From positions 1,240,001-1,304,000 of the forward strand of contig NZ_CP150481.1 in the NCBI RefSeq assembly GCF_047922965.1: DNA of 64,000 bases. The letters are read 5' to 3'. The DNA is from Neptunicella plasticusilytica. GTDB taxonomy: Bacteria > Pseudomonadota > Gammaproteobacteria > Enterobacterales > Alteromonadaceae. Shown here in pieces: positions 7,628 to 16,672 of this stretch (the first letter of the stretch is position 1; every line of letters begins with the position of its first letter). A model generated the notes under the pieces. That model saw nothing but the letters and a program-made list of their open reading frames with translations, was not told the origin of the DNA and made no database searches. Made by a program: the position numbers and the translations under genes.

Positions 7628-9439
7628 ATGTCAGAAAACACCATGCAACACAAGCACATACGTAACTTTTCCATTATTGCCCATATCGATCACGGTAAAT
7701 CCACTTTATCCGATCGCCTGATCCAGCATTGTGGCGGTTTGACTGAGCGGGAAATGGCGGCCCAGGTTCTCGACTCGATGGATATCGAGCGGGAAAGGGG
7801 TATTACCATCAAAGCCCAAAGTGTTACCTTGAATTACAAAGCCAAAGACGGCGAAACTTATCAACTGAATTTTATTGATACCCCGGGACATGTCGACTTT
7901 ACCTACGAAGTGTCCCGTTCGTTGGCGGCTTGCGAAGGGGCGTTATTGGTGGTCGATGCCGGACAAGGTGTTGAGGCCCAGACATTAGCCAACTGTTACA
8001 CCGCTATCGATATGGATATGGAAGTGGTGCCGGTATTAAATAAAATTGATTTACCCCAGGCTGAACCTGACAGGGTGGCAGAAGAAATTGAAGATATAGT
8101 CGGTATTGATGCGTTAGACGCAGTACGTTGTAGTGCTAAAACAGGCGTGGGTATTGAAGATGTGCTGGAAGTTATTGTTAAACGTATTCCGCCACCGGTA
8201 GGCGACAATAACGGTACATTAAAGGCACTGATTGTTGACTCATGGTTTGATAATTATCAGGGCGTGGTGTCATTGGTGCGGGTGATGCAAGGAGAGTTAC
8301 GCTCCACCGACAAGATAAAAATTATGTCTAACGGCCAGGTTCATCAGGTGGATAAAGTCGGAATATTTACCCCAAAAATGACCGATACCGGCATTTTAAG
8401 AACCGGCGAAGTTGGCTTCGTGATTGCTGGCATTAAAGAAATTCATGGTGCACCAGTAGGGGATACTCTTACTCTGGCCAAGGCTCCGGCAGATAAAATG
8501 TTACCCGGTTTTAAAAAGGTTAAACCTCAAGTTTACGCCGGGATGTTTCCGGTCAGCAGTGATGAATATGAAGACTTCCGCGATGCGTTGTCCAAATTAA
8601 GTCTGAATGATGCGTCTTTGTTTTATGAGCCGGAAAGCTCCGCAGCGCTTGGCTTTGGTTTCCGAATTGGTTTCCTGGGTATGTTACACATGGAAATTAT
8701 TCAGGAGCGTCTGGAGCGCGAATATGATCTGGATCTGATTACTACTGCACCAACAGTAATCTACAAAGTGATCACCACTAAAGGTGAAGAGCTGATGGTG
8801 GACAATCCGTCCAAGCTACCACCAGTCAATGACATTGAAGAAATTAATGAGCCTGTTGTTGAGGCCAATATCCTGGTGCCACAGGAATTTTTAGGCAACG
8901 TAATTACCTTATGTATCGAAAAGCGCGGTGTGCAGGTTAGCATGACCTATCATGGCAAACAGGTGGCGCTAACTTATGAGTTGCCGATGGCCGAGGTGGT
9001 GATGGACTTTTTTGATCGCCTCAAATCCACCAGCCGCGGCTTTGCATCACTTGATTACAATTTTAAGCATTTTCAGGTTGCCGATATGGTCAGGTTGGAT
9101 ATTCTAATCAACGGAGAGCGAGTCGATGCCTTGGCAGTGATTACCCATCGGGACAATTCTGTGCGTCGTGGCCGTGATCTGGTTGAAAAGTTAAGAGAGT
9201 TGATTCCCAGACAAATGTTCGACATCGCAATTCAGGCAGCTATCGGGAATCAGATTATTTCGCGTAGCACGGTTAAACAGTTACGTAAAAACGTTATCGC
9301 CAAATGTTATGGTGGTGATGTCAGTCGTAAGAAAAAGTTGTTACAGAAACAGAAAGAAGGCAAAAAGCGCATGAAACAAGTAGGTAATGTTGAATTGCCG
9401 CAGGACGCTTTTTTAGCAGTACTTAAAACAGGAAAGTAA
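7628..9439 (+). CDS. lepA: Elongation factor 4 LepA
   Basis: A 603-residue translational GTPase with all G motifs visible: AHIDHGKST (G1), DTPGHVDF (G3) and NKIDLP (G4). The lysine-rich LepA-specific C-terminal end (KKLLQKQKEGKKRMKQ) is present. LepA acts on ribosomes and influences initiation and back-translocation. A 185-base gap before the gene leaves room for its own promoter. lepB starts at the base after the stop codon, the common lepA-lepB order. Confidence 0.98.
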   Translation: MSENTMQHKHIRNFSIIAHIDHGKSTLSDRLIQHCGGLTEREMAAQVLDSMDIERERGITIKAQSVTLNYKAKDGETYQLNFIDTPGHVDFTYEVSRSLAACEGALLVVDAGQGVEAQTLANCYTAIDMDMEVVPVLNKIDLPQAEPDRVAEEIEDIVGIDALDAVRCSAKTGVGIEDVLEVIVKRIPPPVGDNNGTLKALIVDSWFDNYQGVVSLVRVMQGELRSTDKIKIMSNGQVHQVDKVGIFTPKMTDTGILRTGEVGFVIAGIKEIHGAPVGDTLTLAKAPADKMLPGFKKVKPQVYAGMFPVSSDEYEDFRDALSKLSLNDASLFYEPESSAALGFGFRIGFLGMLHMEIIQERLEREYDLDLITTAPTVIYKVITTKGEELMVDNPSKLPPVNDIEEINEPVVEANILVPQEFLGNVITLCIEKRGVQVSMTYHGKQVALTYELPMAEVVMDFFDRLKSTSRGFASLDYNFKHFQVADMVRLDILINGERVDALAVITHRDNSVRRGRDLVEKLRELIPRQMFDIAIQAAIGNQIISRSTVKQLRKNVIAKCYGGDVSRKKKLLQKQKEGKKRMKQVGNVELPQDAFLAVLKTGK

Positions 9440-10363
9440 ATGGCTAATTATTTCTCGATATTCTTGGTTATCCTCACCCTTGCATCCGGCTTAATCTGGT
9501 TAGCAGATTCAATTTTATGGGCCCCTAAACGCAAAGAACGTATCGCGTTGGCGAAATCCAATACTCAAGGTGAAATTGACGATGAAACTTTGGCGGCGGT
9601 AGCCCCTTTGCCGGCTGTAGTCGATACCGCCCAACAGATTTTCCCGGTTATCGCTGTGGTGTTGATTCTGCGTTCATTTTTGTATGAACCTTTCCAAATT
9701 CCCTCCGGTTCGATGATGCCTACTCTGCTGGTGGGGGATTTTATCCTGGTTGAGAAATTCAGTTACGGTTTAAAAGATCCGGTTGTCCGGCATAAATTCT
9801 GGGACTTGGGCAGTCCTGAACGTGGCGATGTGGTGGTATTCAAATACCCCGAAGATCCCAATGTTGATTACATTAAGCGGGTAGTCGGATTGCCGGGTGA
9901 TAAAATTATTTACCGCAACAAACAGGTTTTTATCAAACCTGCCTGTGATCTGCCCGTGCAAAGCAAATGCCCGGCACTGGAACCGGTGGAAATGAATTTT
10001 GAAGCTCGAGGCGAGTTTTATCACGGCATGGTGCCGCTGGAACGTTTTAGCGAACAATTAGGCGATGTAAAGCATGACATCCTTAAAAATCCGGCCTCCT
10101 ATCGTTCAGCAGAGCCCTATTATCAGCAGCCCGGTACTCAAGCAGATGAATGGTTGGTGCCGGAAGGACAATATTTTGTGATGGGTGATAATCGTGACAA
10201 CAGCCGTGACAGCCGTTTTTGGGGCTTTGTACCTGATGACAATCTGGTCGGTAAGGCCGTTGCTATCTGGATCAGTTTTGAATTTGATCGTCCACCCAGC
10301 AGTGCTGTACCAGGCTGGATCCCCACAGGGGTCAGATTCTCACGCGTGGGCGGCATTCACTAA
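9440..10363 (+). CDS. lepB: Signal peptidase I LepB
   Basis: A 307-residue inner-membrane protease with two N-terminal membrane segments (about residues 3-24 and 66-80), the catalytic Ser in I-P-S-G-S-M-M-P-T (Ser91) and the catalytic Lys in Y-I-K-R-V-V-G (Lys146). The later G-D-N-R-D-N-S-D/R-S-R box is also present. It removes signal peptides from Sec- and Tat-exported proteins. It abuts lepA and rnc with no spacing, so the four genes lepA-lepB-rnc-era form one unit. Confidence 0.98.
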   Translation: MANYFSIFLVILTLASGLIWLADSILWAPKRKERIALAKSNTQGEIDDETLAAVAPLPAVVDTAQQIFPVIAVVLILRSFLYEPFQIPSGSMMPTLLVGDFILVEKFSYGLKDPVVRHKFWDLGSPERGDVVVFKYPEDPNVDYIKRVVGLPGDKIIYRNKQVFIKPACDLPVQSKCPALEPVEMNFEARGEFYHGMVPLERFSEQLGDVKHDILKNPASYRSAEPYYQQPGTQADEWLVPEGQYFVMGDNRDNSRDSRFWGFVPDDNLVGKAVAIWISFEFDRPPSSAVPGWIPTGVRFSRVGGIH

Positions 10364-11047
10364 ATGGTGCAACGCACGGATTTGAATGCCCTGTTTAAGG
10401 TGCTGGGTTATCAGTTCAATGATATTGACAATTTACGTCTAGCGCTGACGCATCGAAGTGCAAAAGGTCAGCATAACGAGCGTCTCGAATATCTGGGCGA
10501 TGCCGTGCTGGGCATGGTGGTGGCGGAAGCCTTATTTCGACGTTTTCCCGAGCAGCCAGAGGGTAAACTAACCCGCATGCGCTCCAGTTTGGTTAAAGGT
10601 GTCACCTTGGCTGAGCTGGGTAATGAGTTCGGTTTAGGCCAGTTTTTGTTGTTAGGTCCGGGCGAACTGAAAAGTGGCGGTTTTCGCCGCAGTTCCATTT
10701 TAGCTGACGCCGTTGAAGCTATTATTGGTGCAATCTTTCTAGAAGCTGGTCTGGAGATTTGTAAGGAACGTATTCTGACCTGGCTTAAATCACGGATTGA
10801 ACGCCTCGATCCTGATGAGCATCCCAAGGATCATAAAACCCGTTTGCAGGAGTACCTGCAAGGGCGTAAATTACCCTTACCGGAATATGAAGTGGTGGAT
10901 ATACGCGGTCAGTCACATGATCAGACCTTTGCGATTGAATGTCGGGTCAGTGGCCTGAAGAAACCAATTAAATCTGTTGGTTCAAGTCGACGTAAGGCGG
11001 AACAACAAGCCGCTGCTGAAGCGTTAAGAGAATTAACTCATGACTGA
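10364..11047 (+). CDS. rnc: Ribonuclease III
   Basis: A 227-residue protein with the RNase III catalytic signature NERLEYLGDAVLG near residue 38, and a C-terminal double-stranded RNA-binding domain (about residues 155-225). It processes rRNA precursors and cleaves structured mRNAs. The ATG follows the lepB stop directly, and the last 8 bases overlap era. Confidence 0.98.
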   Translation: MVQRTDLNALFKVLGYQFNDIDNLRLALTHRSAKGQHNERLEYLGDAVLGMVVAEALFRRFPEQPEGKLTRMRSSLVKGVTLAELGNEFGLGQFLLLGPGELKSGGFRRSSILADAVEAIIGAIFLEAGLEICKERILTWLKSRIERLDPDEHPKDHKTRLQEYLQGRKLPLPEYEVVDIRGQSHDQTFAIECRVSGLKKPIKSVGSSRRKAEQQAAAEALRELTHD

Positions 11048-11936
11048 AAAAAGCTATTGTGGACTGGTGGCGATTGTTGGTCGTCCCAATGTGGGCAAGT
11101 CGACCCTGTTAAATAAATTATTGGGCCAGAAAGTCAGCATTACCTCCAGAAAACCGCAAACTACCCGTCATCGTATTATGGGGATTGACACTGAAGGGTG
11201 TTATCAGGCGATTTTTGTTGATACTCCCGGGCTACATATTGAAGAAAAGCGCGCCATTAACCGCTATATGAATCGTGCTGCGTCCAGTTCTCTGGATGAT
11301 GTTGGTCTGGTATTGTTTTTGGTTGAAGGTACTCGCTGGACTGAAGATGACCAGATGGTGCTGAACAAAATTAAACAGGCCGGGGTCGAGACCTGGCTAC
11401 TGGTGAATAAAGCCGACAATGTTAAAGACAAGTCAGCCATGATGCCGCATTTACAATGGCTGAGCGAACTGCACGATTTTAAACATATTATGCCCATGTC
11501 AGCCAAATTGGGTAAAAACGTTAAACAACTGCGTGAGCTGGTACATCAGCATTTGCCGGAAAGCGAGCACTTTTATCCGGAAGAGTATGTCACTGATCGT
11601 TCCCAGCGTTTTATGGCTTCAGAAATCATTCGTGAAAAACTGATGCGTTTTACCGGTGACGAATTACCCTATTCGGTGACGGTCGAGATTGAACAGTTCA
11701 AAATGTCGGAAAATGGTGTATATCAAATAAACGGCCTGATCCTGATCGAGCGGGCTAGCCAGAAATCCATGGTCATTGGTAAAGGCGGCAGCCGTTTGAA
11801 AACCATAGGTGCTGAAGCGCGTATGGATATGGAGCGCCTGTTTGATAATAAGGTCTTTCTGGAATTGTGGGTCAAAGTCAAAAGTGGCTGGGCCGACGAT
11901 GAAAGAGCCTTGCGTAGTTTGGGATACGGAGAATAG
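11040..11936 (+). CDS. era: GTPase Era
   Basis: A 298-residue protein with GRPNVGKST (G1), DTPGLH (G3), NKAD (G4) and a C-terminal KH domain containing V-I-G-K-G-G. Era binds 16S rRNA and helps 30S maturation. It overlaps rnc by 8 bases. In many relatives recO and pdxJ come next; here pdxH follows after 5 bases. Confidence 0.98.
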   Translation: MTEKSYCGLVAIVGRPNVGKSTLLNKLLGQKVSITSRKPQTTRHRIMGIDTEGCYQAIFVDTPGLHIEEKRAINRYMNRAASSSLDDVGLVLFLVEGTRWTEDDQMVLNKIKQAGVETWLLVNKADNVKDKSAMMPHLQWLSELHDFKHIMPMSAKLGKNVKQLRELVHQHLPESEHFYPEEYVTDRSQRFMASEIIREKLMRFTGDELPYSVTVEIEQFKMSENGVYQINGLILIERASQKSMVIGKGGSRLKTIGAEARMDMERLFDNKVFLELWVKVKSGWADDERALRSLGYGE

Positions 11937-11941
11937 CCGCG

Positions 11942-12589
11942 ATGACTATCGAGCATCTGGCTGATATCAGGCGCGAGTACAAGCGCGAGCATCTGGATAT
12001 GGATATGCTCAATACCGATCCTATGCTGCAATTCGAAACTTGGTTACAGCAAAGTATTGATGCCGGATTACCCGATCCTACCGCGATGACAGTTGCTACA
12101 GTCGATTCAACCGGGCAACCCTCACAACGTATCGTATTATTAAAGGATTCCGGCCCGGACGGCTTTGTATTTTATACCAATCTGGGTAGTCGTAAGGCGC
12201 AAGAGCTAAAAGCCAATAGTAAAATTTCGTTGCATTTTCCCTGGCACCATCTTGAGCGTCAGGTCAAAGTTTGTGGGGTAGCAAAGCCGCTATCGGTGGC
12301 CAGGGCTAGCCAATATTTTCTATCCCGACCTAAAGAAAGCCAACTGGCGGCCTGGGCTTCGCAACAAAGTAAACCCATTTCAACCCGTCAGTTACTGATG
12401 GCCCAGTTTGATAAAATGAAGCAAAAATTTGCTGACGGACAAATTCCGCTGCCTGATTTTTGGGGGGGGTATCAGGTTATCCCCCATGAAATTGAGTTCT
12501 GGCAGGGCGGTGAGCATCGTTTGCACGATCGCTTTGTTTACACTAGACAATCCGATAATCGTTGGACAATAGAGCGGTTGATGCCCTAG
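11942..12589 (+). CDS. pdxH: Pyridoxamine 5'-phosphate oxidase PdxH
   Basis: A 215-residue FMN-dependent oxidase. The segments PTAMTVATVD, SQRIVLLK, FVFYTNLGSRKAQEL, HFPWHHLERQVK and the C-terminal EFWQGGEHRLHDRF are typical of PdxH. It makes pyridoxal 5'-phosphate from pyridoxine or pyridoxamine phosphate in the cytoplasm. The short spacing to era (5 bases) suggests it shares the lepA-era transcript. The family usually ends in R-L-A-P; here it is R-L-M-P. Confidence 0.96.
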   Translation: MTIEHLADIRREYKREHLDMDMLNTDPMLQFETWLQQSIDAGLPDPTAMTVATVDSTGQPSQRIVLLKDSGPDGFVFYTNLGSRKAQELKANSKISLHFPWHHLERQVKVCGVAKPLSVARASQYFLSRPKESQLAAWASQQSKPISTRQLLMAQFDKMKQKFADGQIPLPDFWGGYQVIPHEIEFWQGGEHRLHDRFVYTRQSDNRWTIERLMP

Positions 12590-12613
12590 ACCGAATAACG
12601 CGGGAGAGCGCTG

Positions 12614-13411
12614 TTGATCGACAGTCATTGCCATCTTGATTTTGCTACTTTCGACCAGGATCGTGATGCCATTTTGCAGCGCTGTGCTGAAGCAGGGCTG
12701 ACAGATATTGTAATTCCAGGCACACAGCAGCAACTTTGGACAAAGCAAATAGCGCTTTGTCAGCGACAGCAACAAAATTCACCCGCACTTAAATTTGCAC
12801 TCGGACTCCATCCTTATTTCCTCGACAGTTTCCAAACGGAACATCTTGGCCAGCTTAAGCTGTTACTTGAACAACATCTGTCAACTGCTGTGGCCGTGGG
12901 TGAAATGGGGATTGACCAGGCTATTGATATCCCGCTTGAGTTGCAAATATCTGTGTTTGAACAGCAGCTGGAGATAGCCAGTCAACTCTCATTACCGGTG
13001 ATTGTCCATCATCGGCGCAGCCACCATTTGATCCAGCAATCAGTTAAACGCTGTCAATTCAAACAAGGTGGTGTAATCCATGCGTTTTCCGGCAGTTTGC
13101 AACAAGCTGAAGCTTATATCGAATCCGGATTCAAATTGGGCATCGGTGGTGTCATCACCTATCCTCGAGCGGCAAAAACACGGAAGACAGTATCAAAGCT
13201 CCCGCTGGATAGTATTTTATTGGAAACCGATGCACCGGATATGCCCATTTCGGGACGTCAGGGGCAACGTAACAGCCCGGAGTTTTTGCCAGAAATACTT
13301 GATAGTCTTGTTGAACTAAGGTCTGAGAGCAGGGCGGAAATTGAACGTATTACCGATCAAAATTGCCAACAATTATTTGCTTTCAACAAATCCCGAACTC
13401 AGGTTAACTAA
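12614..13411 (+). CDS. yjjV: TatD family metal-dependent hydrolase, YjjV type
   Basis: The 265-residue TIM-barrel protein starts D-S-H-C-H-L-D-F (metal-binding His pair) and contains G-L-H-P, G-E-M-G-I-D, H-x-R and L-L-E-T-D-A-P-D-M-P, all metal-site motifs of TatD DNases. The stretch from GVIHAFSGSLQQAE to TYPRAAKTR is closest to E. coli YjjV. The start is a TTG at 12614 with GGGAGAG at 12602-12608 at proper spacing. The end overlaps smp by 8 bases on the opposite strand. Likely a 3'-5' nuclease; substrate not certain. Confidence 0.9.
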   Translation: MIDSHCHLDFATFDQDRDAILQRCAEAGLTDIVIPGTQQQLWTKQIALCQRQQQNSPALKFALGLHPYFLDSFQTEHLGQLKLLLEQHLSTAVAVGEMGIDQAIDIPLELQISVFEQQLEIASQLSLPVIVHHRRSHHLIQQSVKRCQFKQGGVIHAFSGSLQQAEAYIESGFKLGIGGVITYPRAAKTRKTVSKLPLDSILLETDAPDMPISGRQGQRNSPEFLPEILDSLVELRSESRAEIERITDQNCQQLFAFNKSRTQVN

Positions 13412-14000
13412 GTTTATATTTGAGTTTATAAAAACCGCGAGTGACCAGTACACCAACTAAAAAGGCCAATATCACCAGCAACATAGCCTGATAGAGGATT
13501 TCTTGCTGATACAGGCGGAAAAACTGCAACACCTGATCTCGCCATAGCAATACGCGTAAATAGCCAATGACTTTTTGTTGCTGGTAAACTTCCTGCACAA
13601 ACACAATCAAGCCGGCGTCTTCTTTGGGATCAAACAGACTGACAATGTCGTCATCGTTTTCGCTACCAACCAGTTTTTTGCCTTTATCATCAAACAGGGA
13701 AACGGAATGGATATGTGGATCGCTTTGCAGATACTGTAATTGCTGACGAATACCATCCAGGTCATTGGCAATTAGCCTATCGGTCAGGATTTTGGCATTT
13801 TGCTGGCTAATGGTTTTACCCAACTGGCTAGCCTGCTGCTGTAATTGGTGTTGATCCTGAATCACATTATTCAGCCACAGATAAATAATAATAAATGCAA
13901 CGGCAACAGCGATAGCAAAATTGGCCAGGCGCTTAAAAATAGAAAGACCACTGGGTAATTCAGTACTTTCGCTTGCGGGGATATCGGTTTTTAATGACAT
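13404..14000 (-). CDS. smp: Smp/YtjB family membrane protein
   Basis: About 198 residues with a membrane segment near residues 28-46, a periplasmic region of about 130 residues, and a second membrane segment near the C terminus (about 170-190). It diverges from serB, as smp (ytjB) does in E. coli, and the fold resembles a small sensor-like periplasmic domain. The frame is open from a TTG at 14036; the ATG at 14000 (MSLKTDIPAS) is preferred. Function unknown; E. coli Smp is a membrane protein of undefined role. Confidence 0.75.
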   Translation of the reverse strand: MSLKTDIPASESTELPSGLSIFKRLANFAIAVAVAFIIIYLWLNNVIQDQHQLQQQASQLGKTISQQNAKILTDRLIANDLDGIRQQLQYLQSDPHIHSVSLFDDKGKKLVGSENDDDIVSLFDPKEDAGLIVFVQEVYQQQKVIGYLRVLLWRDQVLQFFRLYQQEILYQAMLLVILAFLVGVLVTRGFYKLKYKLS

Positions 14001-14125
14001 AGAATACTTATTTGATTCGATGCCCACACAATACAAAAACTCCGGGACTTATTCCACTTATTAAGGTGGATTGGTATAACGCTATTGGTTAGAATTCGGC
14101 GTCATTTATTTTGTTGGAGCATCAG

Positions 14126-15133
14126 GTGCCGTCTGTTTCTTTTTCCGATTCGCAATTTCACAGTCATTTTTTTCTGCAGCAATTATGGTCAGATAGCAGC
14201 GAATCCCTCAGCGAACTAACCCAGCAGAATGTTCAGCGAACAACAGTCAAAACAGACGCAACGCATCGACTCATTATTGCTGCAGAGGGGCTAAATCTGG
14301 CCAAAGTTTATCAAGTCCAGCATGCATTAAATGACGGATTATCATTTGTTTCTTTCACTGATTCGGCCTATTCCCCCCATTGCCAGACTCAGGCCATAGT
14401 GGCGCAGGTTAATGTGCAGAATGAACAGGTGAATGAATTGCTTGAGCAAGTATCCGGTCAAACCCGTACCGAATTATTTTTATTACCAGTATGTCCCAGT
14501 TTGAACGCGCCAGGGTTATTGGTGATGGATATGGACAGCACCATGATCGGTTGCGAATGTATCGACGAAATTGCCTATTTGGCTGGCGTGGGCGAACAGG
14601 TGTCTGAAGTAACCGAGCTGGCAATGCAAGGCAAACTGGATTTTGCCCAGAGCTTGCACCAGCGTGTGGCCTGTCTTGAAGGGGTTCCCCTACCTCTGTT
14701 GCAGGGCTTGTTGGATAAACTGCCGATTATGTCCGGCCTAAGCGTACTGATTAATGAACTGAAAAAGAATGGCTGGAAAGTGGTGGTCGCGTCCGGTGGT
14801 TTTACCTATTTCGCCAATCATTTACGTGATCGGTTTGAGTTGGATGCGGCGGTATCCAATGTACTTGAAACAGCGGATAACAAACTGACAGGCAAAGTGG
14901 TCGGGCAGGTGGTTGATGCGTCGGTCAAAGCCGCCACAGTAAAAGAGTTAGCCGATAAATGGAATATTGATGCCGCACAGACCATTGCGATGGGAGACGG
15001 TGCCAATGATTTGTTGATGATGAAAGAAGCCGCTTATGGTGTAGCCTATCATGCTAAACCCGTGGTGCGACAGCAGGCCAAGTTGGCTATTCGTCATAGC
15101 GGTCTGGATACCCTTTTACATATATTTGGCTAG
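14126..15133 (+). CDS. serB: Phosphoserine phosphatase SerB
   Basis: A HAD-family phosphatase of about 335 residues. The nucleophile motif D-M-D-S-T is at about residues 135-139, and the later motifs V-A-S-G-G-F and M-G-D-G-A-N-D are complete. The N-terminal 120 residues form the regulatory domain seen in proteobacterial SerB. It makes L-serine from phosphoserine. The GTG at 14126 has GGAG 6 bases upstream and is preferred to the TTG codons at 14111 and 14114. A bidirectional terminator follows. Confidence 0.95.
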   Translation: MPSVSFSDSQFHSHFFLQQLWSDSSESLSELTQQNVQRTTVKTDATHRLIIAAEGLNLAKVYQVQHALNDGLSFVSFTDSAYSPHCQTQAIVAQVNVQNEQVNELLEQVSGQTRTELFLLPVCPSLNAPGLLVMDMDSTMIGCECIDEIAYLAGVGEQVSEVTELAMQGKLDFAQSLHQRVACLEGVPLPLLQGLLDKLPIMSGLSVLINELKKNGWKVVVASGGFTYFANHLRDRFELDAAVSNVLETADNKLTGKVVGQVVDASVKAATVKELADKWNIDAAQTIAMGDGANDLLMMKEAAYGVAYHAKPVVRQQAKLAIRHSGLDTLLHIFG

Positions 15134-15166
15134 GTCTACTATTTTAAATAGGTGCAAATATATAAA

Positions 15167-15193
15167 AAAGGCAGAACATGATGTTCTGCCTTT
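15167..15193. terminator. Bidirectional terminator between serB and xylA
   Basis: A 13-bp perfect inverted repeat (AAAGGCAGAACAT and its complement) with a 1-base centre, preceded by A-rich and followed by T-rich sequence, lies between the two convergent stop codons. Confidence 0.85.
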
Positions 15194-15212
15194 GCTGTTT
15201 TCGGGCGAATGC

Positions 15213-16532
15213 TTATTTAAATAGTACGCCGTTAACCTGATTTTCCAGCAGCTCTTGCTGACCGGAAACATGCTTAGGTGCAAAGTCGTTGTCGGTAGCA
15301 TGTTGAGCCAGTGATTCCAGGCTGTATTTACCGTCCAGAATCGCTTTGCCGAGCTCGGCATCCCATCCTGCATAACGTTTATCTTTGCCTTTGGCAATAA
15401 AGTCATTTTCAATGATCTCTGCGGCTTTTTTCAGGCCCAGCGCACAGGTATCCATGCCGCCGATGTGACCGTGGAACAAGTCTTCTGCATCGATACTTTG
15501 ACGACGTAATTTAGTATCAAAGTTGAAACCACCGGTAGTGTAACCGCCATTTTTAAGAATTTCGTAACAGATCAGTGTCATTTCTTCCACGCTGTTCGGG
15601 AACTGATCGGTATCCCAGCCTAGTTGCGCATCACCACGGTTGGCATCGATAGAACCGAAAATACCCAATGCGAAAGCAGTGGCAATTTCATGATGGAAAG
15701 AATGACCGGACAAGGTCGCGTGGTTAGCTTCGATGTTAACCGCGAACTCTTTCTCGATGCCGAACTCTTTCAGGAAGCCATATACAGTCGCGGTATCGTA
15801 ATCATACTGGTGCTTGGTTGGTTCCTGTGGCTTGGGCTCAATAAGCAGTAACCCGTCGAAACCGATTTTATATTTATGCTCGACTACCATTTGCATAAAG
15901 CGGCCAAACTGCTCGCGTTCACGCTTAAGATCGGTATTCAGCAGGGTTTCATAACCTTCACGGCCACCCCATAATACGTAGTTGTCGCCGCCCAGTTTTT
16001 TGGTGGCGTTCATGGCGTTGAATACTTGGGTTGCTGCGTAGCTGAAAATTTCCGGATTAGGGTTAGTTGACGCACCAGACATATAACGCGGGTTACTAAA
16101 TGCGTTGGCCGTACCCCATAACAACTCAACACCTGTATCTTGCTGTTTTTGCGCCAATACGTCGGTCATTTTGGCTAAATTGTTAACGTATTCCTTGATC
16201 GAATTACCTTCAGGCGCCACATCAATATCGTGGAAGGTGTAATAAGGTACATTCAGTTTTGCAAAGAACTCAAAAGCCACATCGGCTTTTTGCATGGCTC
16301 GTTCCATTGCATCGCCCGGCTTCAGCCAGGGGCGACCGAAAGTTCCGGCACCAAAAACGTCTGCGCCATCCCAGCAGAAGTTATGCCAGTAACAAGCAGC
16401 GAAGCGCAAATGTTCACGCATGGTTTTGCCCAGTACTTTCTCTTCCGGGTTGTAATGTTTAAATGCTAAGGGATTGGTAGAACTGGATCCTTCGTATTGG
16501 ATCTTGTCTACATTGCTAAAAAAATCTGACAT
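15213..16532 (-). CDS. xylA: Xylose isomerase XylA
   Basis: A 439-residue TIM-barrel enzyme with the family motifs F-H-D-I-D (active-site His), L-W-G-T-A-N, V-L-W-G-G-R-E-G-Y-E and E-P-K-P-Q-E-P-T-K-H-Q-Y-D (metal ligand Glu and Lys). It converts D-xylose to D-xylulose. Length equals that of the E. coli enzyme (440). It lies 140 bases downstream of xylB on the same strand, so the order is xylB-xylA rather than the enterobacterial xylA-xylB. Confidence 0.98.
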   Translation of the reverse strand: MSDFFSNVDKIQYEGSSSTNPLAFKHYNPEEKVLGKTMREHLRFAACYWHNFCWDGADVFGAGTFGRPWLKPGDAMERAMQKADVAFEFFAKLNVPYYTFHDIDVAPEGNSIKEYVNNLAKMTDVLAQKQQDTGVELLWGTANAFSNPRYMSGASTNPNPEIFSYAATQVFNAMNATKKLGGDNYVLWGGREGYETLLNTDLKREREQFGRFMQMVVEHKYKIGFDGLLLIEPKPQEPTKHQYDYDTATVYGFLKEFGIEKEFAVNIEANHATLSGHSFHHEIATAFALGIFGSIDANRGDAQLGWDTDQFPNSVEEMTLICYEILKNGGYTTGGFNFDTKLRRQSIDAEDLFHGHIGGMDTCALGLKKAAEIIENDFIAKGKDKRYAGWDAELGKAILDGKYSLESLAQHATDNDFAPKHVSGQQELLENQVNGVLFK

Positions 16533-16553
16533 AAGACGCTCCGGTCATTATTT

Positions 16554-16570
16554 TACCCGCATGGCGGGTA
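16554..16570 (-). other. Hairpin in the xylB-xylA gap
   Basis: TACCCGC and GCGGGTA form a 7-bp stem with a 3-base loop, just upstream of the xylA ribosome site. It has no T-run on the minus strand, so a mRNA-processing or stability role is more likely than termination. Role not shown. Confidence 0.4.
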
Positions 16571-16672
16571 CTGACTAAAAAAGTTTGGTGATTCTGGGCT
16601 TTGTTGCTCTGAGTCACAATTACGGATTTTGAATCGCTTTTTCCTTTTTTGCGTTTGCACAACGCGCTTTCT

